Shown piece after piece: positions 1 to 10,299 of a stretch of DNA of 64,000 nucleotides. Each line of letters opens with the position of its first letter. Position 1 is the first letter of the stretch. Source of the stretch: Chrysoperla carnea (Eukaryota > Arthropoda > Insecta > Neuroptera > Chrysopidae). Location of the stretch: assembly GCF_905475395.1 (NCBI RefSeq), contig NC_058342.1:21982640-22046639 (forward strand), given 5' to 3'. The translations under genes were made by a program, and so were the position numbers. Under the pieces are notes generated by a model. It was given only the letters and a program-made list of their open reading frames with translations. It had not been told where the DNA came from and ran no database searches.

Positions 1-641
1 GTTTACATCCTTATCTACTACGTATAAATATTTGTCTCAACACGTGTGCTCAACTTATCCCTCGTGCATATTTTACATGTATAAAAACGGTTTTCAGTCT
101 TTTGTTCCACTATAATAAATAATTTAAATCTTTGGTTTCGAACATTTTAATAGTGTGTGATCATAGGTTGTTGTTGCAGTTTATTTAGCAAAAAAAATAA
201 TATTAAGGTATGTTGTTATTCAATCAAAAACATTTAGTTATGTTTAATTATATTAACAAGTTTTGTCAAATGTTTAGATAAGTATTACGGAAAAAATCTT
301 GTTGAGATATGATTCTCTTTTATTATGAAATTATTTCTTTGTTAATAAAAAGTTTTTTTTAGAGAGGAAACTGATTTTCAGATAAAAAAATATAATTTTA
401 ACCTTTTAATCTAATTTATATGTAGCAAAAGTTTTTTATTATTCAAATTGTTTGGTGTTCACAAATTTTATGATTTTTATAGATTCATACGAAAGATATT
501 TATTTAAATTAAACTTTCATAAGATTAGAATTTTGCAAGAATTTCCCTCACTATTCAATGTTCTGTTTTTGCTTATTATAAAACTTATATCGATTGATCC
601 TTTTTAAGACTGATGAAAACACTCCACTGTTACAACAAGTA
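1..641. other. AT-rich leader, no gene recognised
   Basis: I see no supported coding exon here. The stretch is AT-rich and carries only short open frames. Any 5' exon of the gene that follows should lie here or before the window, because the frame of that gene has no usable ATG in its visible exons before residue EPM in the second one. Confidence 0.4.
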
Positions 642-1125
642 ATCATGAAGAAACAGGTCATGAAAATGATAATTATGGGGTATACGAGGAATTTGCCAAG
701 TAAGTATATCTAAAAATTTAATAATTATTACTAGTACAATTTAAATATAGTTTAAATAAAATATAAATTTTGCTAATTATTTTTACAGTAATCTTATCAA
801 TGTAGAATCATTTAATTTTGATGGAATTTCTCCCCAAGAGTACGAGGAACGTTCAAGGCTATATGCTTCAAAACTAAATAATCTAAAGTTTGATCCAATA
901 GAACCAATGTGTTTATTAAACGATATTTCAAATCCGGAAATTATTTTGGCATCAGAGGCTATTGATCCGACGGACGAACAAATGGTAAATAAAATGACGA
1001 TTTCTTGAAGTAATTATTAATTTTTAAAATGATTTTAGATTCGAGATATGCTCAAAATGGCAAATGAAGCCATGAAAGATTTGCAAGTCGAGCACAAAGA
1101 GGATATAATAGTTCAATTTCCATAG
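642..1125 (+). CDS. 3' exons of an unrecognised small host gene
   Basis: Three exons join in one frame: about 642-699 (donor GTAAGT at 700), 789-984 (acceptor TTTTACAG, donor GTAAAT) and 1039-1125 (acceptor ATTTTAG, stop TAG 1123-1125). The middle exon is exactly 1 nt plus 65 codons and the phases match at both junctions, which is good evidence that this is real. The peptide is acidic and lacks membrane segments; it contains SPQEYEERSRLYASKLNN and ends IIVQFP. An AATAAA signal follows at 1223-1228. The start is not found: in the good frame a TGA lies just before 642, so the first exon shown is bounded by a weak acceptor (CAACAAG) and the initiator must be upstream. I do not recognise the family. 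It could be a short nuclear or regulatory protein, or a decaying gene. Confidence 0.55.
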
Positions 1126-1840
1126 TAAATTTTCAGCTACTTAATCCATTACTTTTTAATTTATCATGACAACTAGTTTTTTACATAAAAAAAATGTATT
1201 AACTACTTTTATACTTTTATAAAATAAACAAATATTTATCTATTAATCTTATATTATTTCTAGGATGATTAGGGATCAACTCATCATGCCATTTATAAGT
1301 TTATTTCTGATCTTTTTTTTCTATAAAAATAAAGCAACTTCAAAATTTCAAATCTAACTTTTCAAATATTGACGAATTTAATAGTAAAAAATGATTATTA
1401 AAATAGTGATTACTATATTCATCAAAACGTTAATTAATGATTAATAAAAAAATTAAATTAAAAAAGAGAATACTTAGAAGATTGCAAATTAATTTTATTC
1501 CTGCAGATTATGGGAAATAAGTTGATTGCAGATCATTCAATAGCTTCAAATTTTCTTTTTTTTTTTTTATTTTTTTTTTTAAAAAGCGTATTTCCTCAAT
1601 TTCACGTTCATCGATATGATTTCATCAAAACTGTATAAATCAGATTTTTTCATTATTATTAAATGTTCATACAACATCCTAGTTCCAATATTAATGATAA
1701 AAAATAGATGAGCACAAAATCTTGAAGTTTTTCATCTCATTGGAACGCGAAATATTTTTTTATGAAGCTGAGAGAATTTTTTGGGATCAGTCGGTCTAAA
1801 ACAGAATCTACGTTTACTGATAAAAACTTGAACAGTAAAC
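1126..1840. other. intergenic AT-rich DNA between convergent genes
   Basis: Holds the polyadenylation signal of the upstream gene (AATAAA, 1223-1228) and a T-rich run near 1555-1580. I see no further gene. The minus-strand TPPP-like gene ends at 1841, so both genes terminate into this spacer. Confidence 0.5.
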
Positions 1841-2335
1841 TTATATAAATGTATTTGTTATAGCAATTTTTATAATTACAGTGATACTGTTAGGACATGG
1901 ACTGCCACATGTTTCTAATTTAAATTTAATGATTTGAGGATGAATATTCTTACTTTTAGCCAACTCATCAATAAATTTTAAATACTCCTCGAAATTTAAA
2001 CCTTCTTTTCTAAAAAAGACATTATTTACTGTTATTACTACTATGATCACTACTTATCAAAATAATTCTTATAATAGTTTGGATAAAAGCAATTGTTAAT
2101 GTACCAGTTGTTTTATATCAAATAATTAGACTATATGAATAGGATTAAGAATAAAAAAATCTCACTTAAATTTATTAAAATGTATTGCAGTATCAGCCGT
2201 TGTAATCTCAGATTTTATCACTTTTGCTCGTTTCATCCATTCGTCACTTTGATATAAATTTATAGAACTACCAGAAGATTGTTCTTTTCCTAATTTAGAA
2301 TAATTAATAAAATTCTTTAATAACTCTGTTGACAT
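1841..2335 (-). CDS. TPPP/p25-alpha family protein, short form
   Basis: Two exons on the minus strand, 2335-2166 and 2009-1841, join through a GTGAG donor and a TTTTTTAG acceptor to give 112 residues and a stop with no phase error. The protein carries the family signature in order: an N-terminal helix, the [14 protein letters not shown] block, the [14 protein letters not shown] block, [16 protein letters not shown], then the CGSP turn (CGAP in most members). TPPP proteins bind and bundle microtubules, with a core p25-alpha domain having a degenerate EF-hand fold. This copy is short (many insect members are near 180-190 residues): it stops about 16 residues after CGSP with a hydrophobic, unconserved tail, so either a last exon is missed or it is a divergent or truncated paralogue. 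The ATG at 2335-2333 is the only one that keeps the first block. Confidence 0.75.
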
Positions 2336-3180
2336 CTTTTACACCCACAATTTTGACAAATAATTAAAAAATTTAGGTTACATGTAAATACTTATTTGTT
2401 CATTAAAAGAAATTTTTACTTTTTGTTTGTGTTTAGAAACAAATGATAGTCATATTTATCTGAAATTTATTTATAAACCTTGATAAAAATTAAATTAAAT
2501 GAATACAAGTTAATAATGGGATAAATAATTATAGAAAATTATTTCAAATACAGAAACTCGTTATTTCTTTCGATAGAGTATTAATTCAACTGATAAGACT
2601 TTATCTCAACTGTAATAATCGTTTTTAATATGATGAAATCGGTCTCGGGAAATTATCATGAAAAAAATAGTATAATTTCATTTGCCAAACATATTACCTC
2701 TAAGTTTTTGAATTATCATCCAATCTTCTGTGCTCAATATAAAATTATATCAACAATTGTAAGAAGATAAATAGATTACAAAATATTTATATGCATGGAC
2801 TTCAAGATATTTGAAAAATAAACTGAGTGAACGCCGAGAACTAAATTCAATCATAGAAAAACTAGAAAGTATCTGATATCTATAGATTCATTAGGGGTAA
2901 TAACAGAGAACATTTCATATTTACCAGTGGCTTCAAAAGATGTGGCAACAAGGCTGGAGGCACAATTGTATATAACGTAGCATTATGTTAGCGATGTGTA
3001 TCGGAGGCCACTTACCATATTAATTATTGCAATTTTTACATACATTATTTTGTTAAATAATTTACCCCTCTGATTGAAATTTTATTTAAAACACCAAACG
3101 TAGCTTTTATTGATGTTTTATACATTTCTAAACATTTTTTGTCAGGGGGAGGCTTGAACGCCTGTTGTGTATATGGAGGC
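2336..3180. other. AT-rich DNA, no gene seen
   Basis: Upstream of the TPPP-like gene. I find no open frame with family resemblance and no clear repeat structure before the TA array. Confidence 0.4.
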
Positions 3181-3195
3181 AAATAAGATATCAGG

Positions 3196-3198
<3 letters not shown>

Positions 3199-3263
<65 letters not shown>
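3199..3263. repeat. (TA)n microsatellite, left flank of transposon
   Basis: About 32 TA units. The transposon TIR begins immediately after it at 3264, and the array resumes on the other side at 6884, so this is probably the split target site. The same TA run precedes the TTGGTGCATCG repeat in its three copies. Confidence 0.85.
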
Positions 3264-3265
<2 letters not shown>

Positions 3266-3293
3266 CTGGTCCGGAAGAAAAACGACACAAGTC
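3264..3293. repeat. left terminal inverted repeat
   Basis: Pairs with 6854-6883 with two mismatches. The inner half contains the same AACGACACAA core as the subterminal repeats. Confidence 0.9.
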
Positions 3294-3340
3294 TAAAAAC
3301 CACTATTTTAACCTTTTGGTGCCAAGCGACTTCAAAAAAA

Positions 3341-3730
3341 TAACTTTTTGTGCTAGAAAAACGTCACAATATTAGTGTTCTTTTTCGGCGCCATGGAGCA
3401 GTTATGTCGTTTATCATTATGGTGTGAACCGTTCCCCACTTAGGAAGAAGAACGACACACATCAGTTGTGCTTAAGACCTACTAATGAATGTACATGCAT
3501 AATGTCGAGAAAAACGACACAAGTTGGTAAGTTGTATTTTTTTAAATAAATAATCATGTTTTATAATCGACAAAAACGACACAATTTGGGTTATGTCGTT
3601 TTTCATGATGCACAAGTTACATTATTACTATTTCTTGTACACACATACGTAAATATGACGTTTTTCTTGTGAAATGTCTACTATTATATGAGTAATATTC
3701 CGGATTAATCTCAAAAAGTGTCGTTTTTAG
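3341..3730. promoter_or_regulatory. subterminal repeats, possible transposase-binding sites
   Basis: A GAAAAACGACACAA-like core recurs, exact or with 1-3 changes, near 3280 (in the TIR), 3355, 3449, 3510 and 3570, and in inverted form near 3403, 3592, 3656 and 3717. A further copy lies near 6640 (GAAAAACGTCACAAG). Clusters of short repeats near transposon ends are typical transposase-binding sites. The role here is inferred. Confidence 0.6.
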
Positions 3731-3781
3731 TGATTATGTTTTTAATAAACGAAAAAGTTATTGTTATTTTTGTGACGTATA

Positions 3782-4010
3782 CTCAGCTCCAAAGAAAAAA
3801 ACCGACAATAAAAAAAAACCATTTACAAAAAACTCGATTTGGATAGTCTGTGTAAGAATTTTTAGACTTTTAGTTAATAATTGCTTTAATATAATTAATT
3901 ATGAATAAAATTCTTGCTAACTAACTATATAAAAATTCATATGCAGACAATCGAAATCGAGTTCTTTGTAAATAGGGTTTTTTTTAGTGTCGGTTTTCTT
4001 TGGAGCTGAG
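3782..4010. mobile_element. MITE nested in the transposon
   Basis: The ends are long inverted repeats of about 75-80 bp with scattered mismatches (CTCAGCTCCAAAGAAA... and its complement ...TTTCTTTGGAGCTGAG). Both sides are flanked by TATA (3778-3781 and 4011-4014), which may be target duplication or TIR. It lies just 5' of the first recognisable transposase exon. Confidence 0.8.
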
Positions 4011-4075
4011 TATACATAGGAAATAATTGTAGTCAAGTCTTATGGAATAATGACCAGTATTTGCACATTTTTCAG

Positions 4076-6337
4076 GAAATCCAAGCGAGCGAAGTAAACT
4101 TCTTATGCTACTTGCTAAGAAGAATATGCAATGGACAATAAAGGGTGATAGTACAAACCTGGAAAGTAAACGCATTATGGCGGTCCTTTCTACCGGACAA
4201 GCAGGTAATAAATTTGAATCCATTTGCCTTTAGGTTGGCATTTCTTCCTTACATGGTTCGGTATTTTAAAAACCAATGCGTAATTCTTACAGAGACCGAT
4301 GAGACTGCCCTTACGGAAACTTTGCCGATCGGAGTGACTTCAACAACAGTTTCAGAACTTCAGTCTCACGAAGCAATGAACGAGAGTGGAAAGTCTGATC
4401 TCACAGAAACTTCTGAGGCTACGATGTTTTCTGTGGCACCAGTTCCTAAACAAGGGCTTGCTCCCGATACAAGTGATAAAAGCGATTTTAGTGACGATGA
4501 TAGCGTGAAGGACCCAGACTTTCTTGTCCCTAAGGATGACATGCCACCTTCTGATGTCACCACTGATGATACTGATATTGATGATGATAATAATGTGGTA
4601 ATTCCGAAGAAGAGAAAAACAAATTCTGCGACTGAAATAGTTCAGAAAGGAAGAAAAAGAGTTCGACATGAAGAGAAGTGGAAGAAGACGAAAGCTAAAT
4701 TACTTAAGGCACATGGAAAAAGTTACACATCGTTCGGCAAAAGTACAAGTATAGTTTTAGCCAAAGAAATCGGCCCTGTTTGTGAAAATAAATGCAGACT
4801 AAAATGCTACCAAAATATGAAAGATGAAGATAGGACCCACATCTTTCAATCTTTCTATGCTTTAGGAAGCACTGAACGACAGCACAGCTTTATATCGTCC
4901 AGTATTGAGGAAATACACCCCAAATACGAGTATAAGCGAGAAAACAGCAAGCGAATTCCCAATAACGCATTTTTTCTCCATACTCGAGACAATGTACGTG
5001 TGAGAGTTTGCAAGACTTTCTTTAAGAACACACTTTCAATTACTGATCGGCCAATACGGACGATTTTGACAAAAAAGAGTTCTTATGTGTTTCAAGACAA
5101 TCGTGGTAGGCATGGAAACCACAAAACTGTTCCTGAAGAGATAAAACAGTCCATTAGGAACCACATTGACAAAATCCCACGCATTGAAAGCCATTACTGC
5201 AGGGCAGATTCTAAAAAAACTTACATTGAAGGAGGAAAAACAATTAGAGACTTACACAGGGATTACTTAGAGGAGTGTCGTGAAAATAAAAAAACACCTG
5301 GAAATTACGTTATGTATTCGCGAATATTTAATGAGGAGTACAACATGGCTTTTTTTGTTCCTAAGAAGGATCAGTGTGAACTGTGCACATCCTACCAACA
5401 TGCCGAAGATGAAGCTAAAGCCAAAATGCAAGAAAATTACGAAACTCATTTGATGGAAAAAGAATTATCCCGACAAGAAAAGACAACAGACAAGAATGGT
5501 GAATCTACCGTTGCTGTTTACGATCTACAAGCAGTGCTACCTTGCCCAATTGGTCAAACTTCCCCATTTTATTACGTTAGTAAATTAGCGGTGTATAATT
5601 TCACAATTTGCAATATTAAAAACAATGAGGTGCACTGCTACACCTGGCATGAAGGAGAAGCACATAGGGGAGCAATAGAAATAGGGAGTTGTGTCCTAAG
5701 CTATTTGTCTCTCTTAAATAACAAGAGTACTGCTCCAGAAGACGTAATTTTTTACAGTGACAATTGCGCAGGCCAACAAAAGAATCAATTTATTATAGGC
5801 ATGTACCTATATGCTATTCAAAAGTTTCCAAATATTAGAAGCATTTCTCACAAATATCTCATAACTGGCCATACGCAAAATGAAGGCGACGCTGCTCACT
5901 CTATTATTGAACGGCAAGTTGCCAGAGCTAGAAAAGCAGGGCCTATCTATTTACCGGATCAGTATTACACCCTTATAAGAACAGCCAAGAAAACAGGAGA
6001 CCCCTATATTGTTCATGAATTATGCCACAAAGATTTTATAGATATAAAGCAACTGACGAAAGATCAAGGAATCCAAATTAAAATACCTTTAAAAGATATT
6101 AAAATTTTAAAAGTAATCAAAGAAGAGCCAAACACTGTATATTATAAAACATCTTTTGGGTTCCCTGAATATGATGAAATAACTGTCAGCAAGAGAACGC
6201 GATCACAGAATGTTAAAGCAAAGCCAGCCTACCACACGAAGGTCGGAATTACCGATTCGAAGAAAAGGGGACTTCTTTCATTAATAGAAAAAAATTGTGT
6301 ACCTCAGTGCTATAACAATTTCTACAGTAGTTTGTAA
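4076..6337 (+). CDS. spliced transposase, DDD type, Sola-like
   Basis: Encodes the putative transposase. Two exons are clear: 4076-4204 (acceptor TTTTTCAG, donor GTAATA) and 4293-6337 (acceptor TTCTTACAG). They join in frame (CAAGCAG to AGACCGATGAG) and give about 724 residues plus whatever lies further 5'; no upstream ATG exon is certain. The frame through the intron happens to be open with a GTG start at 4145, which is probably misleading. Domain order: acidic Ser/Thr-rich N-region, basic patch (PKKRKT, KGRKRVRHEEKWKK) near 4605-4690, Cys pairs (CENKCRLKC), the ESHYCRADSKKTY block, CELC pair, then a catalytic-like core with D at 5522-5524 (YDLQ), D at 5759-5761 (YSDNCAGQQKN) and D at 5888-5890 (GH..NEGD). 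This core is shared with DUF7869-type proteins and, I believe, Sola transposases. No stop or frameshift interrupts it. Confidence 0.75.
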
Positions 6338-6853
6338 AGAATTAAAATGAATTTCCTTGTACTAAGGCCCCTATCAGACGCTACGTCTTTTCGCCGTGCG
6401 CCGTGTAATTTTATGTGATTTTATATTGTGATGTGTAACAATTTTATGTGATTTTTACAACAATAAAAAGATAGCCTATTTAAAAGCATTATTTCTTCCT
6501 AATTTTTTAGAGATTACTACAGACAAAATAAGTAGGTAGGTAAGTAAAGGGCAGACAAATTACTCTGCAGTCCTGAAGATCATTTTTTTGGCATAATCTT
6601 TCGTCATAAGTGCTGTCTTATGTTCAGATATGAAAGCATGAAAAACGTCACAAGTCAAAGTTGGTTGACTAATTTTATTCCCCATCTCACAATTTTCATT
6701 ATTAAAAGTTGAAAACATCGTAACCGCATTTCAATAGTATATCCTTAATTTTAATCGCCTAAGGGTTCCGCAAAAATTCTTATCATTAGCTGTACAAAAA
6801 AAAAAGATTATATAATAAACTTAAATGTCTCCTCCTGAAAAATGTATCATTTT
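6338..6853. other. 3' region of the transposon
   Basis: Follows the transposase stop (TAA, 6335-6337). It includes AATAAA near 6463, a subterminal repeat near 6640 and otherwise AT-rich DNA up to the right TIR. Confidence 0.5.
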
Positions 6854-6883
6854 GACTTGTGCCATTTTTCTTCCGGACCAGCG
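6854..6883. repeat. right terminal inverted repeat
   Basis: Inverted copy of 3264-3293, ending ...CTTCCGGACCAGCG directly at a TA array (6884-6908). Confidence 0.9.
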
Positions 6884-6908
6884 ATATATATATATATATA
6901 TATATATA

Positions 6909-7160
6909 TTGGTGCATCGAATTTCTAACGCAGATTCCCTGAACTGAATTATTTGAGAATTGCCAACTAATCAAATTCTCTTAATAATATCCCGAATAAA
7001 TTCATTTTTTATAAATTCTTTCTCAAGATGATTTTTGCATGATTGTATTTATTTTAATATAAATAGAATTATTTTTTCTAGCTTGAGTTAGTCTTTCATT
7101 CAAGTGAACTTGATAATTTTTGTTTTATAATTTTGATAAGTAATAAAAAAAAATAAAAAA
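6909..7160 (+). promoter_or_regulatory. copy 1: conserved upstream region of the small spliced gene
   Basis: Starts TTGGTGCATCGAATTTC after the TA run and is nearly identical to 18254-18490; a shorter form with internal deletions lies at 9824-9952. It contains a TATA-like box TATAAATAG at 7058-7066 (also at 9902-9910 and 18403-18411) followed about 35-40 nt later by a pyrimidine-rich AGTCTTTCATTC initiator-like stretch. The spacing fits a core promoter. Function is inferred. Confidence 0.55.
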
Positions 7161-7161
7161 A

Positions 7162-7572
7162 ATGTCAACACCACTATGTTTGTATCTATATTATTTAGTG
7201 TCAACAAGTATGTTTAAAATTTTATTGTTAACTAATAAATTATTAATTATAATTTTTTGTTTTTAAGTGCAAATAGGAAATGCTAGAGACACCATAATAT
7301 GGATGATTGAGGGGGATTACCCGCATGAGTGTAGGCTATATGAGGTGGCCTACTTAATAACTTTCAGTAAGTCTCAATTTTTTTTTTTTTTTAGAATAAT
7401 TTATTAAAGGTTTTTTATTATTTTTAGCGCCGGATAATTATCTTGTTAGGGCAATGGAAATTGCCCAACAATTAGTTGAAGATAAAATTCAACAAGAGAT
7501 TGAAAGTGAGTTATTTGTATGCTTTTTTTCTTTTTTGTATGATTTCTAATGTTTTTTTATTTTTCAGGTTAA
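7162..7572 (+). CDS. copy 1: small four-exon gene, unknown hypervariable family
   Basis: Exons 7162-7207, 7268-7366, 7428-7505 and 7568-7572 splice with canonical GTATGT/TTTTTAAG, GTAAGT/TTTTTAG and GTGAGT/TTTTCAG sites, all in phase 1, and encode 75 residues with the stop TAA two codons into exon 4. The protein starts with a short Tyr/Leu-rich stretch (LYLYYLVST), then a middle exon with HECRLYEVAYLITF, then DNYLVRAMEIAQQLVEDK, probably helical. There is no clear signal peptide and no known domain that I recognise. Two paralogues lie at 9953 and 18493. The shared pattern is YYL-ST-MQI, HEC-x-LY-x3-YL-x2-F and DNY-x3-A-x-EI-x3-L. Introns are more conserved than exons between copies. Downstream lies the tail of a Polinton-type gene in opposite orientation, so it may be mobile-element cargo. 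Confidence 0.6.
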
Positions 7573-7906
7573 TATTTATGATATATTTTTATATGTATTT
7601 TTTTATTTATATTTTTTTATATGTATTGTTTTATACTTTTATATGTATTGTTTTATACTTTTATATGTATTTTTTTTTTTTTTTATTTTTTTTTTAAATA
7701 TTAAATACATGAAAAAAATTTAATTTTTTTATTAAAATAAAACCTTCTTACATTACATTACATTTAAAATATTGGGTTGTTATTTACAATATTTCTGCAT
7801 TTTGCAAATATTGACAAGAAAAAGAATCCATATTCTGTATCTGTTGCATACATAATTACAAGAAATTACCGTATGTTGTATTAGAATTATCCCATGAGAT
7901 TAATCC
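7573..7906. other. 3' region of copy 1
   Basis: T-rich tandem stretches (TTTTATATGTATTG units, 7585-7680), then an ACCTTCTTACATTACATTAC block (7742 on) repeated at 10484 in copy 2. At 7881-7904 a TTAGAATTATCCCATGAGAT block matches the region just past the 3' end of the minus-strand gene at 11564-11606. The homology stops at about 7905, where errantivirus sequence begins. Confidence 0.6.
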
Positions 7907-7907
7907 A

Positions 7908-8731
7908 CAACGGCTTCTGAATTTAATGAACAAATAGCACTAGACATAGTGGGCCCTCTTCCCCTAACTAGAAATGGTAATCGATTTATACTTACCATTC
8001 AGGATAGCTTAACTAAATTTATCCAAACTTATGTCCTCCCTGACCATAACGCTGAAACGACAGCCATACATTTTATTAAATATTGCACGATTTTTGGATT
8101 CCCCTCATATATTCTGACCGACCAAGGCTCAGAATTCACTTCTAAACTTTTCAAGGAAATTACCAAATTTCTTTCGGTACACCACAAGTTATCCAGCCCA
8201 TATAGACCACAGACGAACGGGTCATTAGAACGTATTCACCTCACCCTTAAGGATTACCTGAAATGTTATATAAATACAAGTCATTATAACTGGGACGAAC
8301 TACTTTCACTTGCTACATTTTCTTACAATTCCCATCGACACTCTTCAACCGGTGAATTACCCTACAAATTGGTATACGGTATTGAGCCTAACGTACCAAC
8401 CTCAATATCAAACCCAAAAATAAAACCCAATTATCAGGAACTTACTCGCGATATCACCTCCAAACTAAAGAAAATTAGAGAAACGGCCAAGGAAAACCTA
8501 ATAAAAGCCAAACATCAGAATAAAATACATTATGACAAAACTCATCACAATGAAGCTAAATTTTATAACGGACAATTAGTACTACTGTACGACAAATTAT
8601 CGAAACTTCAATATAAAAAACTTAACCCGAATTACAAAGGACCATATAAAATAATACAAGTTCATCCTAATCATACAGCCTCTTTGGAAATAACGAAAAA
8701 CAAATTCAGGACGTATCACTTGATTTTTTGA
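7908..8731 (+). pseudogene. errantivirus (Ty3/gypsy) integrase fragment
   Basis: A reading frame of about 274 codons, open from 7908, is the C-terminal pol region of an insect endogenous retrovirus. It shows the integrase core with LDIVGPL (first Asp), LTDQGSEF (second Asp) and QTNGSLERIH (catalytic Glu), followed by a basic linker and a GPYKI motif of the GPY/F module. The zinc-binding N-domain, RNase H, reverse transcriptase, protease and gag are absent: the element is cut at about 7907, directly against the tail of small-gene copy 1. The frame ends at TGA 8729-8731. Env follows 41 bp later, the usual order. As a truncated piece it cannot be a functional element. Confidence 0.85.
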
Positions 8732-8772
8732 AACAATTCCTCTCAGACACAACGAGACCCTAAATTACAACA

Positions 8773-9786
8773 ATGGTTAAACTCGTGTTCGCTCTTATAA
8801 TGCTCTCAATCCTTAGTCATTTTCCCGTCTCTACTTCAAGATTATTGACACCCGACAGACCAAGCCACATTACAAAAGTAAACTCAACTTCCGGACTCTT
8901 TTATAAATTAATGGGATCTACTCAACTTACTAATTCCAATTACAAGCTAGTAAATTTCTATAACTTTTCCATTATAGAAGAACAAATGGAGCTTATAGAA
9001 AAACATTACGAAAAATCAATGAATCTTTGTCACTTAATAACGTTACAAACCCTGAATCGATTCTTTTGTATTCAAGAATTAAAAATACTTCAGGATCGAA
9101 TGACTGACACCAAACGAAACATTAGGACGTTAACGCATCATTTTCAAGCGGAAACCCGAGTCAAGCGTGGAATACTGAATGGAGTGTCGTATCCACTTAA
9201 ATGGCTTTTCGGTATACCAAACGCGGACGACAACGAGTTTTACGCTAACTAGATCAAAAACTTGATAAGTGATCAACGACAAACACACACCCTAATGCAA
9301 GAACAGATACACGTAATAGAATCAACTATCAAAGACTTTAATGACAATGTGACAAATTTAAAAACAAACGACGAAACATTGAACAAAAATCTTTTATTAT
9401 TTAATGAATTTTCAAGGAATATCACGGACTCAGTTAACAGAGACGATATAGAATTATCCGTGATAGACCACATTTGTTTACTGAACCAATTAACTTCCCA
9501 ACTTACAATAACCGTGGACAGATATCTACTTAGCCTTACTCTTATTCGACACGGTATTATTGACTATAACACTATCAACCCGACGGTACTTTTTAATGAA
9601 TCACAAAAATTATCCCAAAGTTATAAATTACCACTCCCAATAATCTTGTCCAACATCGAAAGCTACTACGATATAATGACTATAAAATCCTTAATCTTTA
9701 ACAACGTACTATATGTTCAGATAGAAATTCCTGTAGAAATTATAGATAGAAAAGATTCCTGTAGAAATAGAAATTCTGTAGGCTGA
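8773..9786 (+). pseudogene. errantivirus env, N-terminal part, broken by a stop
   Basis: Two consecutive frames in the same phase, 8773-9252 and 9253-9786, are separated by an in-frame TAG at 9250-9252. The first begins with a hydrophobic signal-peptide-like segment (residues 1-20) and carries a furin-type cleavage motif (RVKR) followed by a glycine-rich, hydrophobic fusion-peptide-like segment. The second is mostly helical ectodomain and ends in a short duplicated stretch (ATTCCTGTAGAAAT units near 9728-9780). No transmembrane anchor is present here; a matching env C-terminus lies at 19170-19523. With the stop and the missing end this copy is dead. The env type is the gypsy/errantivirus class known from insects. 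Confidence 0.8.
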
Positions 9787-9823
9787 CGATCTGCAGTTAA
9801 TAACAGAATACCGTGTATATATA

Positions 9824-9952
9824 TTGGTGCATCGAATTTCTAACACAATCCTGAATAAATTCTTTCTCAAGATGACTTTTGCAGGATTGCATTTATTTTA
9901 ATATAAATAGAATTATTTTTTCTAGTTAAACATAAAAGTTAATTTTTTTAAA
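9824..9952 (+). promoter_or_regulatory. copy 2: upstream region of the small spliced gene
   Basis: Begins TTGGTGCATCGAATTTC after a short TATATATA run, lacks roughly 100 bp present in copies 1 and 3, and keeps TATAAATAG at 9902-9910. Confidence 0.55.
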
Positions 9953-10299
9953 ATGGAGCAAGTTCAAATGTATCATCAAATTTATTATTTAATATCAACA
10001 AGTATGTTTAAAATTTTAGTGTTAACTAATAAATTATTAATTATAATTTTTTGTGTTTTTAAGTGCAAATTCAAACGGCAGTACAAGTTCTGCAGGTGTA
10101 TATCAATGAGGGTATAATCCACGAGTGTGGATTATACCAAATAATATATTTATTAGCATTTAGTAAGTCTTAATTGTTTTTTTCTTAAGATAATTTATTA
10201 ATGAGTTTTTATTATTTTAGAACTGGATAATTATATCAATATGGCCCTAGAAATTACTATAAATTTAATCAGACAGCATGAGGGAAATAATGTGAAGTG
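9953..10299 (+). CDS. copy 2: small spliced gene, diverged paralogue
   Basis: Exons 9953-10001, 10064-10162 and 10221-10296 are in frame with the same intron positions as copy 1. Without further splicing it ends at TGA 10297-10299 reading NNVK; a GTGAGT donor at 10297 and TTTTTCAG acceptor ending at 10360 are kept but the phase differs by one from copy 1. The protein of about 75 residues retains YYL-ST-MQI, HECGLYQIIYLLAF and DNY...A.EI, while most other residues changed. Exon 2 matches copy 1 at only 47 of 99 bases, but intron 1 differs by one substitution and a 2-nt insertion. All frames are open, so neutral decay does not explain the differences well. Function unknown. Confidence 0.55.

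Larger units (their letters stand above)
3264..6883 (+). mobile_element. complete DNA transposon (Sola-like) with 30-bp TIRs
   Basis: The left end (3264-3293, CGCTGGTCCGGAAGAAAAAC...) and the inverted right end (6854-6883) match at 28 of 30 positions, and both abut TA repeats, so the element of about 3.6 kb is bounded on both sides. It carries one spliced transposase gene with long intact frames, and subterminal copies of a GAAAAACGACACAA motif. The duplicated target cannot be read inside a TA array; TATA is possible. The Sola assignment rests on resemblance of the protein only, from memory. Integrity suggests fairly recent insertion. Confidence 0.85.

Noticed and set aside
4145..4292. Continuous transposase frame from a GTG start at 4145
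   Set aside because: Splice sites at 4204/4205 and 4292/4293 give an in-frame join with a peptide (NPSERSKLLMLLAKKNMQW) upstream; the GTG frame crosses the intron by chance.
7476..7697. 73-codon frame with TTTTATATG repeats
   Set aside because: Low-complexity T-rich DNA overlapping the end of a spliced gene in another frame.
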